A DNA stretch of 64,000 nucleotides from Cognatiyoonia sediminum. Lineage in GTDB: Bacteria > Pseudomonadota > Alphaproteobacteria > Rhodobacterales > Rhodobacteraceae. Of this stretch, positions 1-8,499 are shown piece by piece; within the stretch, counting starts at the first letter, position 1; each line of letters starts with the position of its first letter. Location: positions 1,054,001-1,118,000 of the forward strand of contig NZ_FQXB01000001.1 of assembly GCF_900129845.1 (NCBI RefSeq), read 5' to 3'. The notes under the pieces are model-generated. The model made no database searches, had not been told where the DNA came from, and saw nothing but the letters and a program-made list of their open reading frames with translations. Position numbers and translations under genes: made by a program.

Positions 1-658
1 TGAGCTGAACCGCAACGCGGCGAATGCTATCCTCAAGGAACTTGAGGAACCCCCTGCCCGCACCACAATCTTGCTGATCGCACATCAACCTTCCCGCCTT
101 TTGCCGACAATCCGATCGCGATGCAGGGAATTGCGTTGCGGACCGTTGGAGGCGCAGTCTCTCGCTGCGGCCTTGGAACAGGCAGGACAACATACGGATG
201 CGCCGGATGCCTTGCTTTCGCTTTGCGGTGGATCGGCGGGCGATGCGATCCGATTGATGAACCACGATGGTTTGCAGCTTTATGCAGAGCTGATCCAGCT
301 TTTTGACGGTTTGCCCCGCATCACCCGACCTGCAGCGCTGAAACTCGCGGAAAGCTGCGCGGGGCGTGGAGCCGAGGTGCGGTTCGCTATGACGCTCGAC
401 CTGATCGATCACTTCCTTGCCCGCGCCGCGCGCATTGGTTTGATGGGACAACCCGACAGCCAAGGCGCACCTGGCGAAGCGCGGCTTTTGGCGCGCTTGT
501 CACCGCATGATCAGGCAGCGCGTGCTTGGGCGGATCTGCAGCAGTCTTTGGGTGCGCGGTCGCGTCACGGAAAAGCCGTCAACCTTGACCCCGCTGCCTT
601 GATCCTCGATATGGTTTTCAAGATCGAAGAGACGGCGCTCTCCATCGCCGCAGAGTGA
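1..658 (+). CDS. holB: DNA polymerase III subunit delta' (C-terminal part, cut by window edge)
   Basis: The reading frame is open from base 2, so the gene starts before the window. The first residues include NAANAILKELEEPP, a hallmark of the delta' clamp-loader subunit (the AAA+ sensor helix that follows Walker B). Next come the SRC-type end of the ATPase core (IRSRC) and a variable C-terminal helical domain. Delta' is the stator of the gamma/tau clamp-loader complex that loads the beta sliding clamp. It ends at TGA, 10 bases before the TatD gene, and the two are probably co-transcribed; holB-tatD-MBL is a common bacterial gene order. The N-terminal Walker A region is not visible. Confidence 0.93.
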   Translation, partial: ELNRNAANAILKELEEPPARTTILLIAHQPSRLLPTIRSRCRELRCGPLEAQSLAAALEQAGQHTDAPDALLSLCGGSAGDAIRLMNHDGLQLYAELIQLFDGLPRITRPAALKLAESCAGRGAEVRFAMTLDLIDHFLARAARIGLMGQPDSQGAPGEARLLARLSPHDQAARAWADLQQSLGARSRHGKAVNLDPAALILDMVFKIEETALSIAAE

Positions 659-668
659 AAGCGGCATA

Positions 669-1457
669 ATGAGCAACCCCGAAATCGTCGACAGCCATTG
701 TCATCTGGATTTCCCCGATTTCGAAGGGGAGCGCGCGGACATTATCAAGCGCGCGGCAGAAGCTGGCGTGGCCCGAATGGTCACAATCTGCACGCGGTTG
801 CGGTTGGAACCTGAGGTGCGGACCATCGCGGAAGAGTTCGATAACGTTTACTACGCCGCTGGCACCCACCCGATGAGCGCTGCTGATGAACCTTTGGCGA
901 CTGTGGATGAGTTGGTTGCCTTGGCCCAGCACCCAAAATTTGTGGGTATTGGCGAGACGGGGTTGGATTATCACTACACCGCTGAAAGCAAAGACATCCA
1001 ACAGCAATCACTCCGCATTCACATTGATGCGGCTCGGGAAACCGGCCTTCCACTGATCATACATGCAAGAGCGGCAGATGACGACATGGCCCGGATCTTG
1101 CGCGAAAGCTACGACAACGGGGCCTATCGTTGTGTGATGCATTGTTTTTCCAGTTCCGCAGCACTTGCGAAATCGGCATTGGACATGGATTTCTACCTGT
1201 CGATGTCAGGGATCACCGCTTTTCCGAAAAGCCAAGAGTTGCGAGATATCTTCGCAACCGCTCCAATTGATCGGATCTTGGTTGAGACCGACAGCCCCTA
1301 CCTTGCCCCGCCACCTTTCCGCGGCAAGCGCAACGAACCGGCCTATACGGCGCATACGGCAAAAGTCGGGGCAGACGTTTTTGGAGTGAGCTACGAACAG
1401 TTCGCGGCCCAAACCACAGCCAACTTTGACCGCTTGTTCTGGAAAGCCGCCGCATGA
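669..1457 (+). CDS. TatD family metal-dependent DNase/hydrolase
   Basis: This is a 262-residue TIM-barrel amidohydrolase-type protein of usual TatD length. Visible motifs are the N-terminal metal pair DSHCHLD, GIGETGLDYHY with its metal-binding Glu, PLIIHAR, VMHCFSSS, and the C-terminal signature ETDSPYLAPPPFRGKRNEP. Family members are divalent-metal 3'-5' deoxyribonucleases linked to DNA repair and turnover. The gene lies between holB and an MBL hydrolase, and its TGA overlaps the next ATG (ATGA), so the three genes likely form one transcript. The exact substrate cannot be told from sequence. Confidence 0.93.
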   Translation: MSNPEIVDSHCHLDFPDFEGERADIIKRAAEAGVARMVTICTRLRLEPEVRTIAEEFDNVYYAAGTHPMSAADEPLATVDELVALAQHPKFVGIGETGLDYHYTAESKDIQQQSLRIHIDAARETGLPLIIHARAADDDMARILRESYDNGAYRCVMHCFSSSAALAKSALDMDFYLSMSGITAFPKSQELRDIFATAPIDRILVETDSPYLAPPPFRGKRNEPAYTAHTAKVGADVFGVSYEQFAAQTTANFDRLFWKAAA

Positions 1458-2248
1458 GCCTGTCGTTTCGCATATTGGGCTGCGGGTCGTCTGGTGGCGT
1501 GCCGCGCTTGGGCGGACAATGGGGGGAGTGTGATCCCACGAACCCAAAGAATGTTCGGAAACGCTGTTCACTTCTGATCACGCGCAGCGGGCCGGATGGA
1601 AACACGCGGGTTTTGATTGATACCTCGCCCGACATGCGTCAGCAGTTACTTGATGCAGAGGTCGGCCATCTCGACGCCGTCGTCTACACTCATTCTCATG
1701 CTGACCACGTGCATGGCATCGACGATCTGCGGATGATCGTGTTCAACACGCGGACCAAGCTGCAAGTCTGGGCTGACGGTCCGACGTCGAATGCTCTGTT
1801 GGATCGCTTTGGCTATGCCTTCGTGCAACCGAAAGGATCGCCCTACCCGCCGATCCTTGAGCTTAACACTATTGACGCTGACATCGTGATTGACGGTGCA
1901 GGCGGGCCGATCAACTTAACCCCTTTTGAGGTAGAGCACGGGACAATCGACGCCTTGGGCTTCCGTGTCGCTGGCGTCGCCTATCTTCCTGATGTGTCGG
2001 ACATTCCCGAAAGCAGCTGGCCCGTCCTCGACGGATTAGACACCTGGATTGTTGATGCGCTCAGACGCACCCCGCATCCAAGCCATTCCCATCTTGCGAA
2101 TACGTTGGAGTGGATTGAACAGGCAAAGCCAAAGTCGGCCGTCCTGACCAATCTACACAATGACTTGGATTATCAGACGCTTAATGACGAAACGCCCGAT
2201 CATGTCCAACCGGCCTTCGATGGTCTGACCATCACGGTACCGGATTAA
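1454..2248 (+). CDS. MBL-fold metallo-hydrolase (PhnP/RNase Z-like)
   Basis: A 264-residue metallo-beta-lactamase-fold protein. The N-terminus carries the GCGSSGGVPR strand-turn typical of the PhnP-like group, then the zinc motif THSHADHVHG (HxHxDH). Downstream are the metal residues FEVEHGTIDALGFR and LPDVSDIPE, and a C-terminal LTNLHNDLDY histidine. CDPTNPKN followed by RKRCSL near the start is also typical of PhnP-like phosphodiesterases. It starts on the ATG that overlaps the TatD stop codon. PhnP is a cyclic-phosphate phosphodiesterase of the C-P lyase pathway, but no phn genes are nearby, so the function here is open. Confidence 0.88.
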   Translation: MSLSFRILGCGSSGGVPRLGGQWGECDPTNPKNVRKRCSLLITRSGPDGNTRVLIDTSPDMRQQLLDAEVGHLDAVVYTHSHADHVHGIDDLRMIVFNTRTKLQVWADGPTSNALLDRFGYAFVQPKGSPYPPILELNTIDADIVIDGAGGPINLTPFEVEHGTIDALGFRVAGVAYLPDVSDIPESSWPVLDGLDTWIVDALRRTPHPSHSHLANTLEWIEQAKPKSAVLTNLHNDLDYQTLNDETPDHVQPAFDGLTITVPD

Positions 2249-2271
2249 CACATGGCGCAAGGACGACCCGA

Positions 2272-3201
2272 ATGAATGCGCTGATCGAGGTCATCCTACC
2301 GGTCTTCCTAGTTATCGGCTTTGGGTTTTTCGCTGTCTGGCGTGGTTTTTTTTCGGAGACAGGCGTCGACGGCCTGATGGTGTTTACTCAGAAGTTCGCC
2401 ATCCCTTGCCTGCTATTCCGAGCCATCTCGACCCTTGATCTGGAACAAAACTTCGATCTGGACTTAATGATCAGTTTCTATGTCGGAGCCCTTTGCGGGT
2501 TTTTGGCTTGTTTTCTTGGGGCCCGTTATTTCTTCAAACGAGACTGGGAAGACTGTGTGGCCATTGGGTTTTGCGGGTTGTTCTCGAATTCCCTCCTGCT
2601 CGGCTTGCCCATCACCGAGCGCGCTTACGGCGTAGATGCACTAACCGCGAACTACGCAATCATCGCGATCCATTCTCCGTTTTGCTACGGCATTGGGATT
2701 ACCGCGATGGAGATTGTGCGCAATCGGGGATCGTCCTACGCGGCAATGCCACGAAAGGTTCTGACGGCGATGTTCTCCAATGCGCTGATCTTGGGGATCA
2801 CGCTTGGGTTCATCGTTAATCTTTTCAGCGTGCCTGTGCCGACCGTCATGTGGGACGCCATTGACTTGATGGTCCGCGCGGCCCTCCCCGCCGCTCTTTT
2901 TGGTCTTGGTGGGGTTTTGTATCGCTACCGGCCTGAAGGCGACATGCGGACCATTCTTTATGTGGTTGCCGTTTCACTTGTCTTGCACCCTGCCATCGTC
3001 TGGGTACTGGGCAAATCCTATGGCCTGAGCGTCGAAGCGTTCCGTTCCGCAATCCTCACCGCGGCCATGGCCCCGGGGATCAACAGCTACGTTTTCGCAA
3101 ATATGTATGGTCGGGCTAAGAGGGTCGCAGCCAGTAGCGTTTTGCTGGGAACAGCGATCTCAATCGTAACCGTTTGGGTATGGCTGACCATATTGCCCTA
3201 G
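2272..3201 (+). CDS. AEC family transporter (auxin efflux carrier type)
   Basis: A 309-residue, very hydrophobic protein with about ten membrane segments in two halves, as in the AEC/membrane transport protein family. The N-terminus (IEVILPVFLVIGFGF, then FTQKFAIPCLLFRAIS) and the C-terminal half with TAAMAPGINSYVFANMYGR match the family pattern. Bacterial members export or import small carboxylates such as malate, but the substrate here is unknown. It lies 23 bases after the MBL gene on the same strand and is followed by a convergent tRNA gene. Confidence 0.88.
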   Translation: MNALIEVILPVFLVIGFGFFAVWRGFFSETGVDGLMVFTQKFAIPCLLFRAISTLDLEQNFDLDLMISFYVGALCGFLACFLGARYFFKRDWEDCVAIGFCGLFSNSLLLGLPITERAYGVDALTANYAIIAIHSPFCYGIGITAMEIVRNRGSSYAAMPRKVLTAMFSNALILGITLGFIVNLFSVPVPTVMWDAIDLMVRAALPAALFGLGGVLYRYRPEGDMRTILYVVAVSLVLHPAIVWVLGKSYGLSVEAFRSAILTAAMAPGINSYVFANMYGRAKRVAASSVLLGTAISIVTVWVWLTILP

Positions 3202-3236
3202 CGGGCGTGGTAAAGCCTCCAATTTAATGAGAGGTG

Positions 3237-3323
3237 TGGTGCGATCGGAGGGACTCGAACCCTCACGAGTGTTACCTCACAGCGACCTCAACGCTGCGCG
3301 TCTACCAATTCCGCCACGATCGC
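3237..3323 (-). tRNA. tRNA-Leu (anticodon GAG)
   Basis: The minus strand folds as a class II tRNA. It has a 7-bp acceptor stem GCGATCG/CGATCGC, a D arm with GGCGGAATTGGTAGACGC, and an anticodon stem CAGCG/CGCTG closing the loop TTGAGGT (anticodon GAG). A long variable arm TGTGAGGTAACACTC and a T arm with GGTTCGAGTCC follow. A discriminator A and CCA are encoded. The long variable arm and the GAG anticodon identify leucine. Confidence 0.96.
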
Positions 3324-3340
3324 AAATCCTAGCTTGGGCG

Positions 3341-3369
3341 CTTCTAGTGCAGGGAAATGACCTTGCCAA
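3341..3369 (-). promoter_or_regulatory. Predicted sigma-70-type promoter of tRNA-Leu
   Basis: On the minus strand, TTGGCA (-35-like) and TAGAAG (-10-like) are separated by 17 bases. The -10 box ends 17 bases before the mature tRNA 5' end, a fitting distance. The call rests only on consensus match and position. Confidence 0.45.
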
Positions 3370-3465
3370 GGGCAAAGTGTCTTTCGGCACAGCCAAATTT
3401 TAGCCTTTAAACTTTGCGGGCTTCGCTCCATGTAGAACCCGACGGGCAATGAATGAGCGCCTTTA

Positions 3466-4113
3466 ATGGTAGAGTGGAAAATTTCCGACGGGTTAACCGA
3501 CTACAGCGAAGCCTTGGACGCAATGGAGACGCGTGCCAACGCATTAGTTGATGGCGAAGCAGACGAGTTGATTTGGCTTGTCGAACATCCGCCGCTCTAC
3601 ACTGCTGGGACGTCAGCCAAGATCGAAGACTTGGTTGATCCTGACCGCTTCCCTGTATTTGAGGCTAAGCGAGGCGGGCAATATACCTACCACGGGCCAG
3701 GACAACGCGTTGTTTATACGATGCTCGACGTCGGTAAGCGAGGACGCGATGTGCGCGCGTTTGTTTGCCAGTTGGAAGATTGGATTATCGAGACCCTCGA
3801 TCAGTTCAACGTCAAGGGCGAACGGCGGGCCGGTCGCGTGGGGGTTTGGGTGCAGCGCCCAGAAAAACCCAAAGCGATTGATGGCTCTTTGGCAGAGGAC
3901 AAAGTTGCCGCTTTGGGCATCCGCTTACGCAAATGGGTGTCCTTTCACGGGCTTTCCATAAATGTGGAACCAGACCTCAGCCATTTCGATGGAATCGTGC
4001 CCTGTGGCATTCATGAACACGGGGTCACTTCGCTAACGGATTTGGGTTTGCCTGTGACGATGAATGACGTTGATGTCGCCTTGCGAAAAACCTGCCCTTT
4101 CCTAGACGGATAA
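3466..4113 (+). CDS. lipB: Lipoyl(octanoyl) transferase LipB
   Basis: LipB moves octanoyl from acyl carrier protein to the lipoyl domains of 2-oxoacid dehydrogenases and the glycine cleavage H protein, the first step of lipoate synthesis. At 215 residues it has the family's length. Key motifs are [12 protein letters not shown] (substrate loop), the catalytic Lys in [17 protein letters not shown], and the catalytic Cys in [12 protein letters not shown]. The start ATG follows an in-frame stop closely. It is a single-gene unit between tRNA-Leu and ctaD. Confidence 0.95.
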   Translation: MVEWKISDGLTDYSEALDAMETRANALVDGEADELIWLVEHPPLYTAGTSAKIEDLVDPDRFPVFEAKRGGQYTYHGPGQRVVYTMLDVGKRGRDVRAFVCQLEDWIIETLDQFNVKGERRAGRVGVWVQRPEKPKAIDGSLAEDKVAALGIRLRKWVSFHGLSINVEPDLSHFDGIVPCGIHEHGVTSLTDLGLPVTMNDVDVALRKTCPFLDG

Positions 4114-4125
4114 TGCTTGGCCTGC

Positions 4126-4258
4126 GCCATTATTACCCACCCCTAAAACGCACTTCCATTATTGCCCCTCGCGGCGCACTCGACTAGAAGCGGTTCAAAT
4201 CGCGGGGACGAGTGCGACTCGAACCCTGTACCAAGGTAGCCAACGCGAGGAGAGCCAC
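4126..4258 (+). promoter_or_regulatory. ctaD leader region with near-repeats and a potential long hairpin
   Basis: The space between lipB and ctaD holds two near-identical 12-mers, CCATTATTACCC and CCATTATTGCCC, about 30 bases apart. An inverted pair GCACTCG / CGAGTGC follows, separated by about 26 bases. A clear Shine-Dalgarno (GCGAGGAGAG) precedes the ctaD ATG. I cannot assign a known regulator; no convincing FNR-type palindrome is visible. Confidence 0.3.
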
Positions 4259-5932
4259 ATGGCAGACGCAGCCATCAACGGCCATGAGCACGAAGACAAC
4301 CGCGGATTCTTTACCCGGTGGTTCATGTCTACAAACCACAAAGATATCGGTATCTTATACCTGTTTGTTGCCGGCATCGTCGGCTTCATTTCGGTGGCTT
4401 TCACCGTTTATATGCGCTTGGAGTTGATGAACCCAGGCGTACAGTACATGTGTCTCGAAGGCGCACGCTTTATCGCTGATGCTTCTGCCGAATGTACCCC
4501 GAACGGGCACCTTTGGAACGTGATGATCACCTATCACGGCGTCCTGATGATGTTCTTCGTGGTTATTCCGGCCCTTTTCGGCGGCTTTGGTAACTACTTT
4601 ATGCCTCTGCAAATCGGTGCGCCGGATATGGCGTTCCCACGTATGAACAACCTCTCCTTCTGGATGTACGTTGCTGGTACGTCGCTTGGTGTTGCGTCAA
4701 TGTTGGCTCCCGGCGGCAACGGTCAGCTAGGCTCTGGCGTCGGCTGGGTCCTTTACCCACCGCTTTCGACAACAGAATCCGGCATGTCGATGGACTTGGC
4801 GATCTTCGCGGTTCACGTCTCTGGTGCGTCTTCGATCCTTGGTGCGATCAACATGATCACAACCTTCCTGAACATGCGTGCGCCGGGCATGACCCTGCAC
4901 AAAGTGCCGCTGTTCTCTTGGTCGATCTTCGTGACCGCATGGTTGATCCTTTTGGCGCTGCCTGTTTTGGCTGGTGCTATCACCATGTTGCTGACAGACC
5001 GGAACTTCGGAACAACCTTCTTTGATCCTGCTGGCGGTGGCGACCCGATCTTGTATCAGCACATTCTGTGGTTCTTCGGACACCCAGAAGTGTACATCAT
5101 CATTGTTCCCGGCTTCGGCATCATTTCCCACGTGATCGCGACATTCTCGCGCAAGCCGATCTTTGGCTACCTGCCGATGGTTTATGCGATGGTTGCAATC
5201 GGTGTCTTGGGTTTCGTCGTTTGGGCGCACCACATGTATACCGTTGGTATGTCTCTGCGGCAGCAGTCCTACTTTATGCTCGCAACCATGGTCATTGCGG
5301 TGCCCACAGGTGTGAAGGTCTTTAGCTGGATCGCCACGATGTGGGGCGGCTCGGTTGAGTTCAAAACACCGATGCTCTGGGCCTTTGGCTTCCTGTTCCT
5401 CTTCACCGTCGGTGGTGTGACAGGTGTTGTCTTGTCTCAGGCTGGTGTCGACCGCGCGTACCACGACACATACTACGTAGTTGCACACTTCCACTACGTG
5501 ATGAGCCTTGGTGCGGTCTTCTCGATCTTTGCGGGTATCTATTTCTACCTGCCAAAGATGTCCGGCCGCATGTACCCTGAATGGGCAGGTAAGCTGCACT
5601 TCTGGGCGATGTTCATCGGTGCAAACATCACCTTCTTCCCACAGCACTTCTTGGGTCGTCAGGGTATGCCACGTCGTTACATCGACTACCCAGAGGCATT
5701 CGCGTACTGGAACTACATCTCCTCCTGGGGTGCGTTCCTGTCCTTTGCGTCCTTCGTCTTCTTCATTGGCGTAATCTTCTACACTCTCCGCTGGGGTCAG
5801 CGCGTGACAGAGGCGAACCCATGGAACGAATATGCTGATACGCTGGAATGGACCTTGCCGTCCCCTCCACCAGAGCACACGTTCGAAATACTTCCAAAGC
5901 AGGAAGAATGGGACAAAGGCCACGCTCACTAA
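4259..5932 (+). CDS. ctaD: Cytochrome c oxidase subunit I (aa3 type)
   Basis: The catalytic heme-copper subunit of aa3-type cytochrome c oxidase, which reduces O2 to water and pumps protons across the inner membrane. It is 557 residues with about twelve membrane helices. The heme a ligand lies in [10 protein letters not shown]. The CuB/Tyr motif is [18 protein letters not shown], the CuB pair is in WAHHMYTVG, and heme a3/a ligands are in [11 protein letters not shown]. The N-terminal [23 protein letters not shown] is typical of alphaproteobacteria. It stands alone with its own terminator; the other cta genes are not in the window, as is common when ctaD is unlinked from ctaC-ctaE. Confidence 0.98.
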   Translation: MADAAINGHEHEDNRGFFTRWFMSTNHKDIGILYLFVAGIVGFISVAFTVYMRLELMNPGVQYMCLEGARFIADASAECTPNGHLWNVMITYHGVLMMFFVVIPALFGGFGNYFMPLQIGAPDMAFPRMNNLSFWMYVAGTSLGVASMLAPGGNGQLGSGVGWVLYPPLSTTESGMSMDLAIFAVHVSGASSILGAINMITTFLNMRAPGMTLHKVPLFSWSIFVTAWLILLALPVLAGAITMLLTDRNFGTTFFDPAGGGDPILYQHILWFFGHPEVYIIIVPGFGIISHVIATFSRKPIFGYLPMVYAMVAIGVLGFVVWAHHMYTVGMSLRQQSYFMLATMVIAVPTGVKVFSWIATMWGGSVEFKTPMLWAFGFLFLFTVGGVTGVVLSQAGVDRAYHDTYYVVAHFHYVMSLGAVFSIFAGIYFYLPKMSGRMYPEWAGKLHFWAMFIGANITFFPQHFLGRQGMPRRYIDYPEAFAYWNYISSWGAFLSFASFVFFIGVIFYTLRWGQRVTEANPWNEYADTLEWTLPSPPPEHTFEILPKQEEWDKGHAH

Positions 5933-5950
5933 GCTGGTTTGAGAATTGAG

Positions 5951-5979
5951 AAAGCCCCGCCATTGAGCGGGGCTTTTTC
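5951..5979 (+). terminator. Intrinsic terminator of ctaD
   Basis: A perfect stem AAAGCCCCGC / GCGGGGCTTT with loop CATTGA, followed by a T run, begins 18 bases after the ctaD stop. It lies before the next gene's start, which supports ctaD as a monocistronic unit. Confidence 0.9.
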
Positions 5980-6052
5980 TTTGGGGTGGCACGCCAGACG
6001 GCTTGCCAACGCGGATCGCCTCCGGCACCTTTCCGAAGAGTTGGAGAGCAAG

Positions 6053-7246
6053 ATGAGTAAAGTACAGGCGCAATACGAAGTCTTCCCATACCCGGAGAGA
6101 AATCCCAAAGATGAAGCCAAACGACTCATCTCCGGTTCTCCTTCCATCCCGCAAGAGATGGACCATCACCTTTGGGGTGGACAAAGGGATTGGTCGCAGC
6201 CTTTGCGCGCTCTTTTTGCGGGTGGCGGGACGGGCGATGGATTGATCCAGTTGGCTCAGCGTCTGACCGATGCGGGAAAACCCTACGAGATCACCTATAT
6301 CGACTTGTCCACCGCCTCGCGCCAGATCGCTGAAGCCCGCGCGAAGGAGCGTGGTCTGGGCGGGATTACCTTTGTCACAGGGTCACTACTCGATGCGCCG
6401 GAGTATGAACCATTCGACTACATCGACTGCTGCGGCGTGTTGCATCACCTGCCAGACCCTCTCGCTGGCCTAACGGCCTTGAAAGCAGCCATAGCACCGA
6501 ATGGCGGCCTCGGTTTCATGGTCTATGCGCCCTACGGTCGTTCGGGCGTTTATCCGCTACAGGAAGCCTTCAACACGCTTTACGGTCATCTGCCTCCTAA
6601 AAGCCAAATCAAACACGCCAAGAAAGTCTTCGCGGCGATCCCAGACGGTCATCCCTTCAAGAGAAACCCAAACGTCGCCGACCACAAGCAAAGTGATGCA
6701 GGATTCTATGACCTGCTGCTGCACAGTCAGGATCGCGCCTATAGAGTCGGAGAGTGGATTGACGCTTTGGATCAGACCGGATGGTCGCTTGCTCAGTTCA
6801 GCCAACCCGGGCTGTATGATATTGAGACCCTAACCGACGCGCCGTCGGGCTTGTCGGCCATCGAAGCGATGGGTGTGGCTGAAGCGCTAAGAGGTACCAT
6901 CAAGACACATGTAGGGTATGCGCGACGCGCCGAAGATAAAGCGCCTGAATTCTCGCCCCTCTCCGACCGCATTCCACATCTCAACAACATGGAGCCGAAA
7001 CCGCTCGCAAGCGCAGTGGTAGCAAAAAAGCTTCCCGATTTGCGGGTCGGGAGTGAGCGTGTTCAGATCAGCCTAAAGCCAGATATCGCACCTTTGATCG
7101 CCGCGATTGATGGTCGGAGGTGCGTGAAAGAGATTTTTGAGATTTCTGGTCTATCGGACGATAAGGCCCAAAGGCATTGGGCATCACTCGAACGGGCATT
7201 TGAGCCCTGGGGATTGCTGCACTACAGCACAGTCCTTGCCCATTAA
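6053..7246 (+). CDS. Class I SAM-dependent methyltransferase with C-terminal PqqD/winged-helix-like tail
   Basis: A 397-residue protein. I chose the ATG at 6053 (MSKVQAQYE, preceded by TTGGAGAG) because the longer open frame runs back through the ctaD terminator. The Rossmann domain shows motif I FAGGGTGDG, an acidic residue in ITYIDLS, and motif IV-like CCGVLHHLPDPLAG. The middle part (residues ~180-260) is a longer insert than in minimal methyltransferases. The last ~70 residues (LPDLRVGSERVQISLK, then IDGRRCVKEIFE) resemble a PqqD-like or winged-helix module. The substrate is unknown; neighbours give no hint. Confidence 0.8.
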   Translation: MSKVQAQYEVFPYPERNPKDEAKRLISGSPSIPQEMDHHLWGGQRDWSQPLRALFAGGGTGDGLIQLAQRLTDAGKPYEITYIDLSTASRQIAEARAKERGLGGITFVTGSLLDAPEYEPFDYIDCCGVLHHLPDPLAGLTALKAAIAPNGGLGFMVYAPYGRSGVYPLQEAFNTLYGHLPPKSQIKHAKKVFAAIPDGHPFKRNPNVADHKQSDAGFYDLLLHSQDRAYRVGEWIDALDQTGWSLAQFSQPGLYDIETLTDAPSGLSAIEAMGVAEALRGTIKTHVGYARRAEDKAPEFSPLSDRIPHLNNMEPKPLASAVVAKKLPDLRVGSERVQISLKPDIAPLIAAIDGRRCVKEIFEISGLSDDKAQRHWASLERAFEPWGLLHYSTVLAH

Positions 7247-7315
7247 TGTCTGCGCTAGCTTTTCCTCTCGCTGCATCAGATCAGTCGAGCAAAGGCAGTT
7301 ATTGATTCACCTTTG

Positions 7316-8185
7316 CTACCGCTGTGATCGCAACCATCTCACAAATTCGCTCAGTCCTTTGGGGTGACGATCCGTTTGCGTCACGATGTAGTACCCAAGA
7401 CCTTGTTGCTCCAATTCGCACAATTTGATCAGATCGCCCCGATCGACGTCACCTTCGACCAAAGACTTTGGCTGTGCAGTGATCCCAAGGCCTGCCTTTA
7501 CGCCAGAAATAACAAGGCTATTAGTCGACATGGTTTTCAAATCGACGTCCAGAAGATTTAGTCCCTCTCGGGCGATGGCCTGCTGTAGCTCCATCATGTG
7601 ATCCTCCATCAGCCATGGAAATTTGCTTAGGTCGGCGACACAGCCGAAGCGTTGATCACCGATCAACTTCTTGGCGGCGACCACCCAAAATTCAGACCCA
7701 ACCAAAAGTTCCGACTGATAGCCTGGCCAGTTTCCTGCCCCATAACGTAGGGCAAGATCGAAACCATCTCGTCTTAGGTCTGTTATACCCAATGATGGGC
7801 TGAGATTGACCGAGACTTCGGGATACTTGGACCAGAAATCACCAATTCTTGGCATGAGCCAACTGGCAGCAAACGCGGGTGTGAGAGTGATATTCAAAGG
7901 CCTGCCATCGACCTGATGTCTTAAGTTATCTACTGCATCGGCAATCGTGGAAAAACCGTCATTGAGACCAGCAGCAAGTCTTTTTCCGTCCGCGGTGCCA
8001 ACCACGCCTCGCCCAGATCGCACCATAAGCGAGGTCACGAACTCTACTTCCAAAGCGCGAACGTGCTGTGCAATCGCCGCATGGGTAACGTTGAGCTCCG
8101 CCGCCGCCTTTGACAGACTCTCATGCCGAATTGCAGCTTCAAGTGCACGCAAAGCTGGAAGGGACGGAATTCTAGACCATTCCAT
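7316..8185 (-). CDS. LysR family transcriptional regulator (GcvA-like)
   Basis: A 289-residue regulator. The N-terminal winged helix-turn-helix (RALEAAIRHESLSKAAAELNVTHAAIAQHVRALE) is followed by a periplasmic-binding-protein-like effector domain (SWLMPRIGDFWSKYPEVSVNL, then DLALRYGAG). The sequence pattern is GcvA-like. I chose the ATG at 8185; a TTG four codons earlier is possible. The upstream region to about 8290 is AT-rich and probably holds its promoter and autoregulatory site. The small plus-strand ORF at 8281 is divergent and may be a target. The effector is unknown. Confidence 0.9.
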   Translation of the reverse strand: MEWSRIPSLPALRALEAAIRHESLSKAAAELNVTHAAIAQHVRALEVEFVTSLMVRSGRGVVGTADGKRLAAGLNDGFSTIADAVDNLRHQVDGRPLNITLTPAFAASWLMPRIGDFWSKYPEVSVNLSPSLGITDLRRDGFDLALRYGAGNWPGYQSELLVGSEFWVVAAKKLIGDQRFGCVADLSKFPWLMEDHMMELQQAIAREGLNLLDVDLKTMSTNSLVISGVKAGLGITAQPKSLVEGDVDRGDLIKLCELEQQGLGYYIVTQTDRHPKGLSEFVRWLRSQR

Positions 8186-8280
8186 ATGTAAGCTCAATTA
8201 ACATTTTGAATTTCACATTGAGTCGCTAACTACCAAAAAATCATTTAAATTCTCCCCAAGAGATAAAAATAGAGAACATT

Positions 8281-8445
8281 ATGTTAGACATACTATCACG
8301 AACATTGCGTACGGCTGCAAGAACCGATTTTCCTCACCCTCCGAGCGCAACGCACAGCGATTTAATACTCGAGCATGAAGTGCGTAAAGCAAATGAACTA
8401 CGTCTGAGGAAAACTCACGAGCGCCGACTAGACGATCGGTGGTGA
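8281..8445 (+). CDS. Candidate small protein, 54 residues, unknown function
   Basis: A short frame on the plus strand, divergent from the LysR gene, begins MLDILSRTLRTAARTDF and ends in a very basic/acidic helix (EVRKANELRLRKTHERRLDD). Five bases after its TGA comes a strong bidirectional hairpin terminator, and an AT-rich region with a weak AGAGAA ribosome site precedes it. The arginine-rich C-terminal helix recalls small DUF1127-type proteins of alphaproteobacteria, but I cannot show homology. It could also be chance. Confidence 0.4.
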   Translation: MLDILSRTLRTAARTDFPHPPSATHSDLILEHEVRKANELRLRKTHERRLDDRW

Positions 8446-8450
8446 ACAAA

Positions 8451-8480
8451 AAAAGGCCACGCAAAAAACCGTGGCCTTTT
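8451..8480. terminator. Bidirectional intrinsic terminator between small ORF and YqeY
   Basis: The stem AAAAGGCCACG / CGTGGCCTTTT has an 8-base loop CAAAAAAC. On the minus strand it ends in seven T residues and lies 20 bases after the yqeY stop. On the plus strand it follows the small ORF at 8281-8445. Confidence 0.88.
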
Positions 8481-8499
8481 CTGCTATTTTGGGAACTAC

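Noticed and set aside
4205-4240. T-arm-like sequence GGGTTCGAGTC on the minus strand, suggesting a tRNA
   Set aside because: No acceptor or anticodon stem can be formed around it and the T stem does not pair; chance resemblance.
5939-6052. Longer N-terminus for the methyltransferase
   Set aside because: It would translate the ctaD terminator hairpin; the ATG at 6053 has a good ribosome site and a family-like start.
4727-6184. 485-residue open frame on the minus strand
   Set aside because: It is antisense to ctaD with no family features, and runs through the terminator; a shadow caused by codon bias.
8279-8464. 61-residue frame on the minus strand in the LysR-YqeY gap
   Set aside because: It starts inside the terminator hairpin; the plus-strand frame at 8281 is the better candidate.
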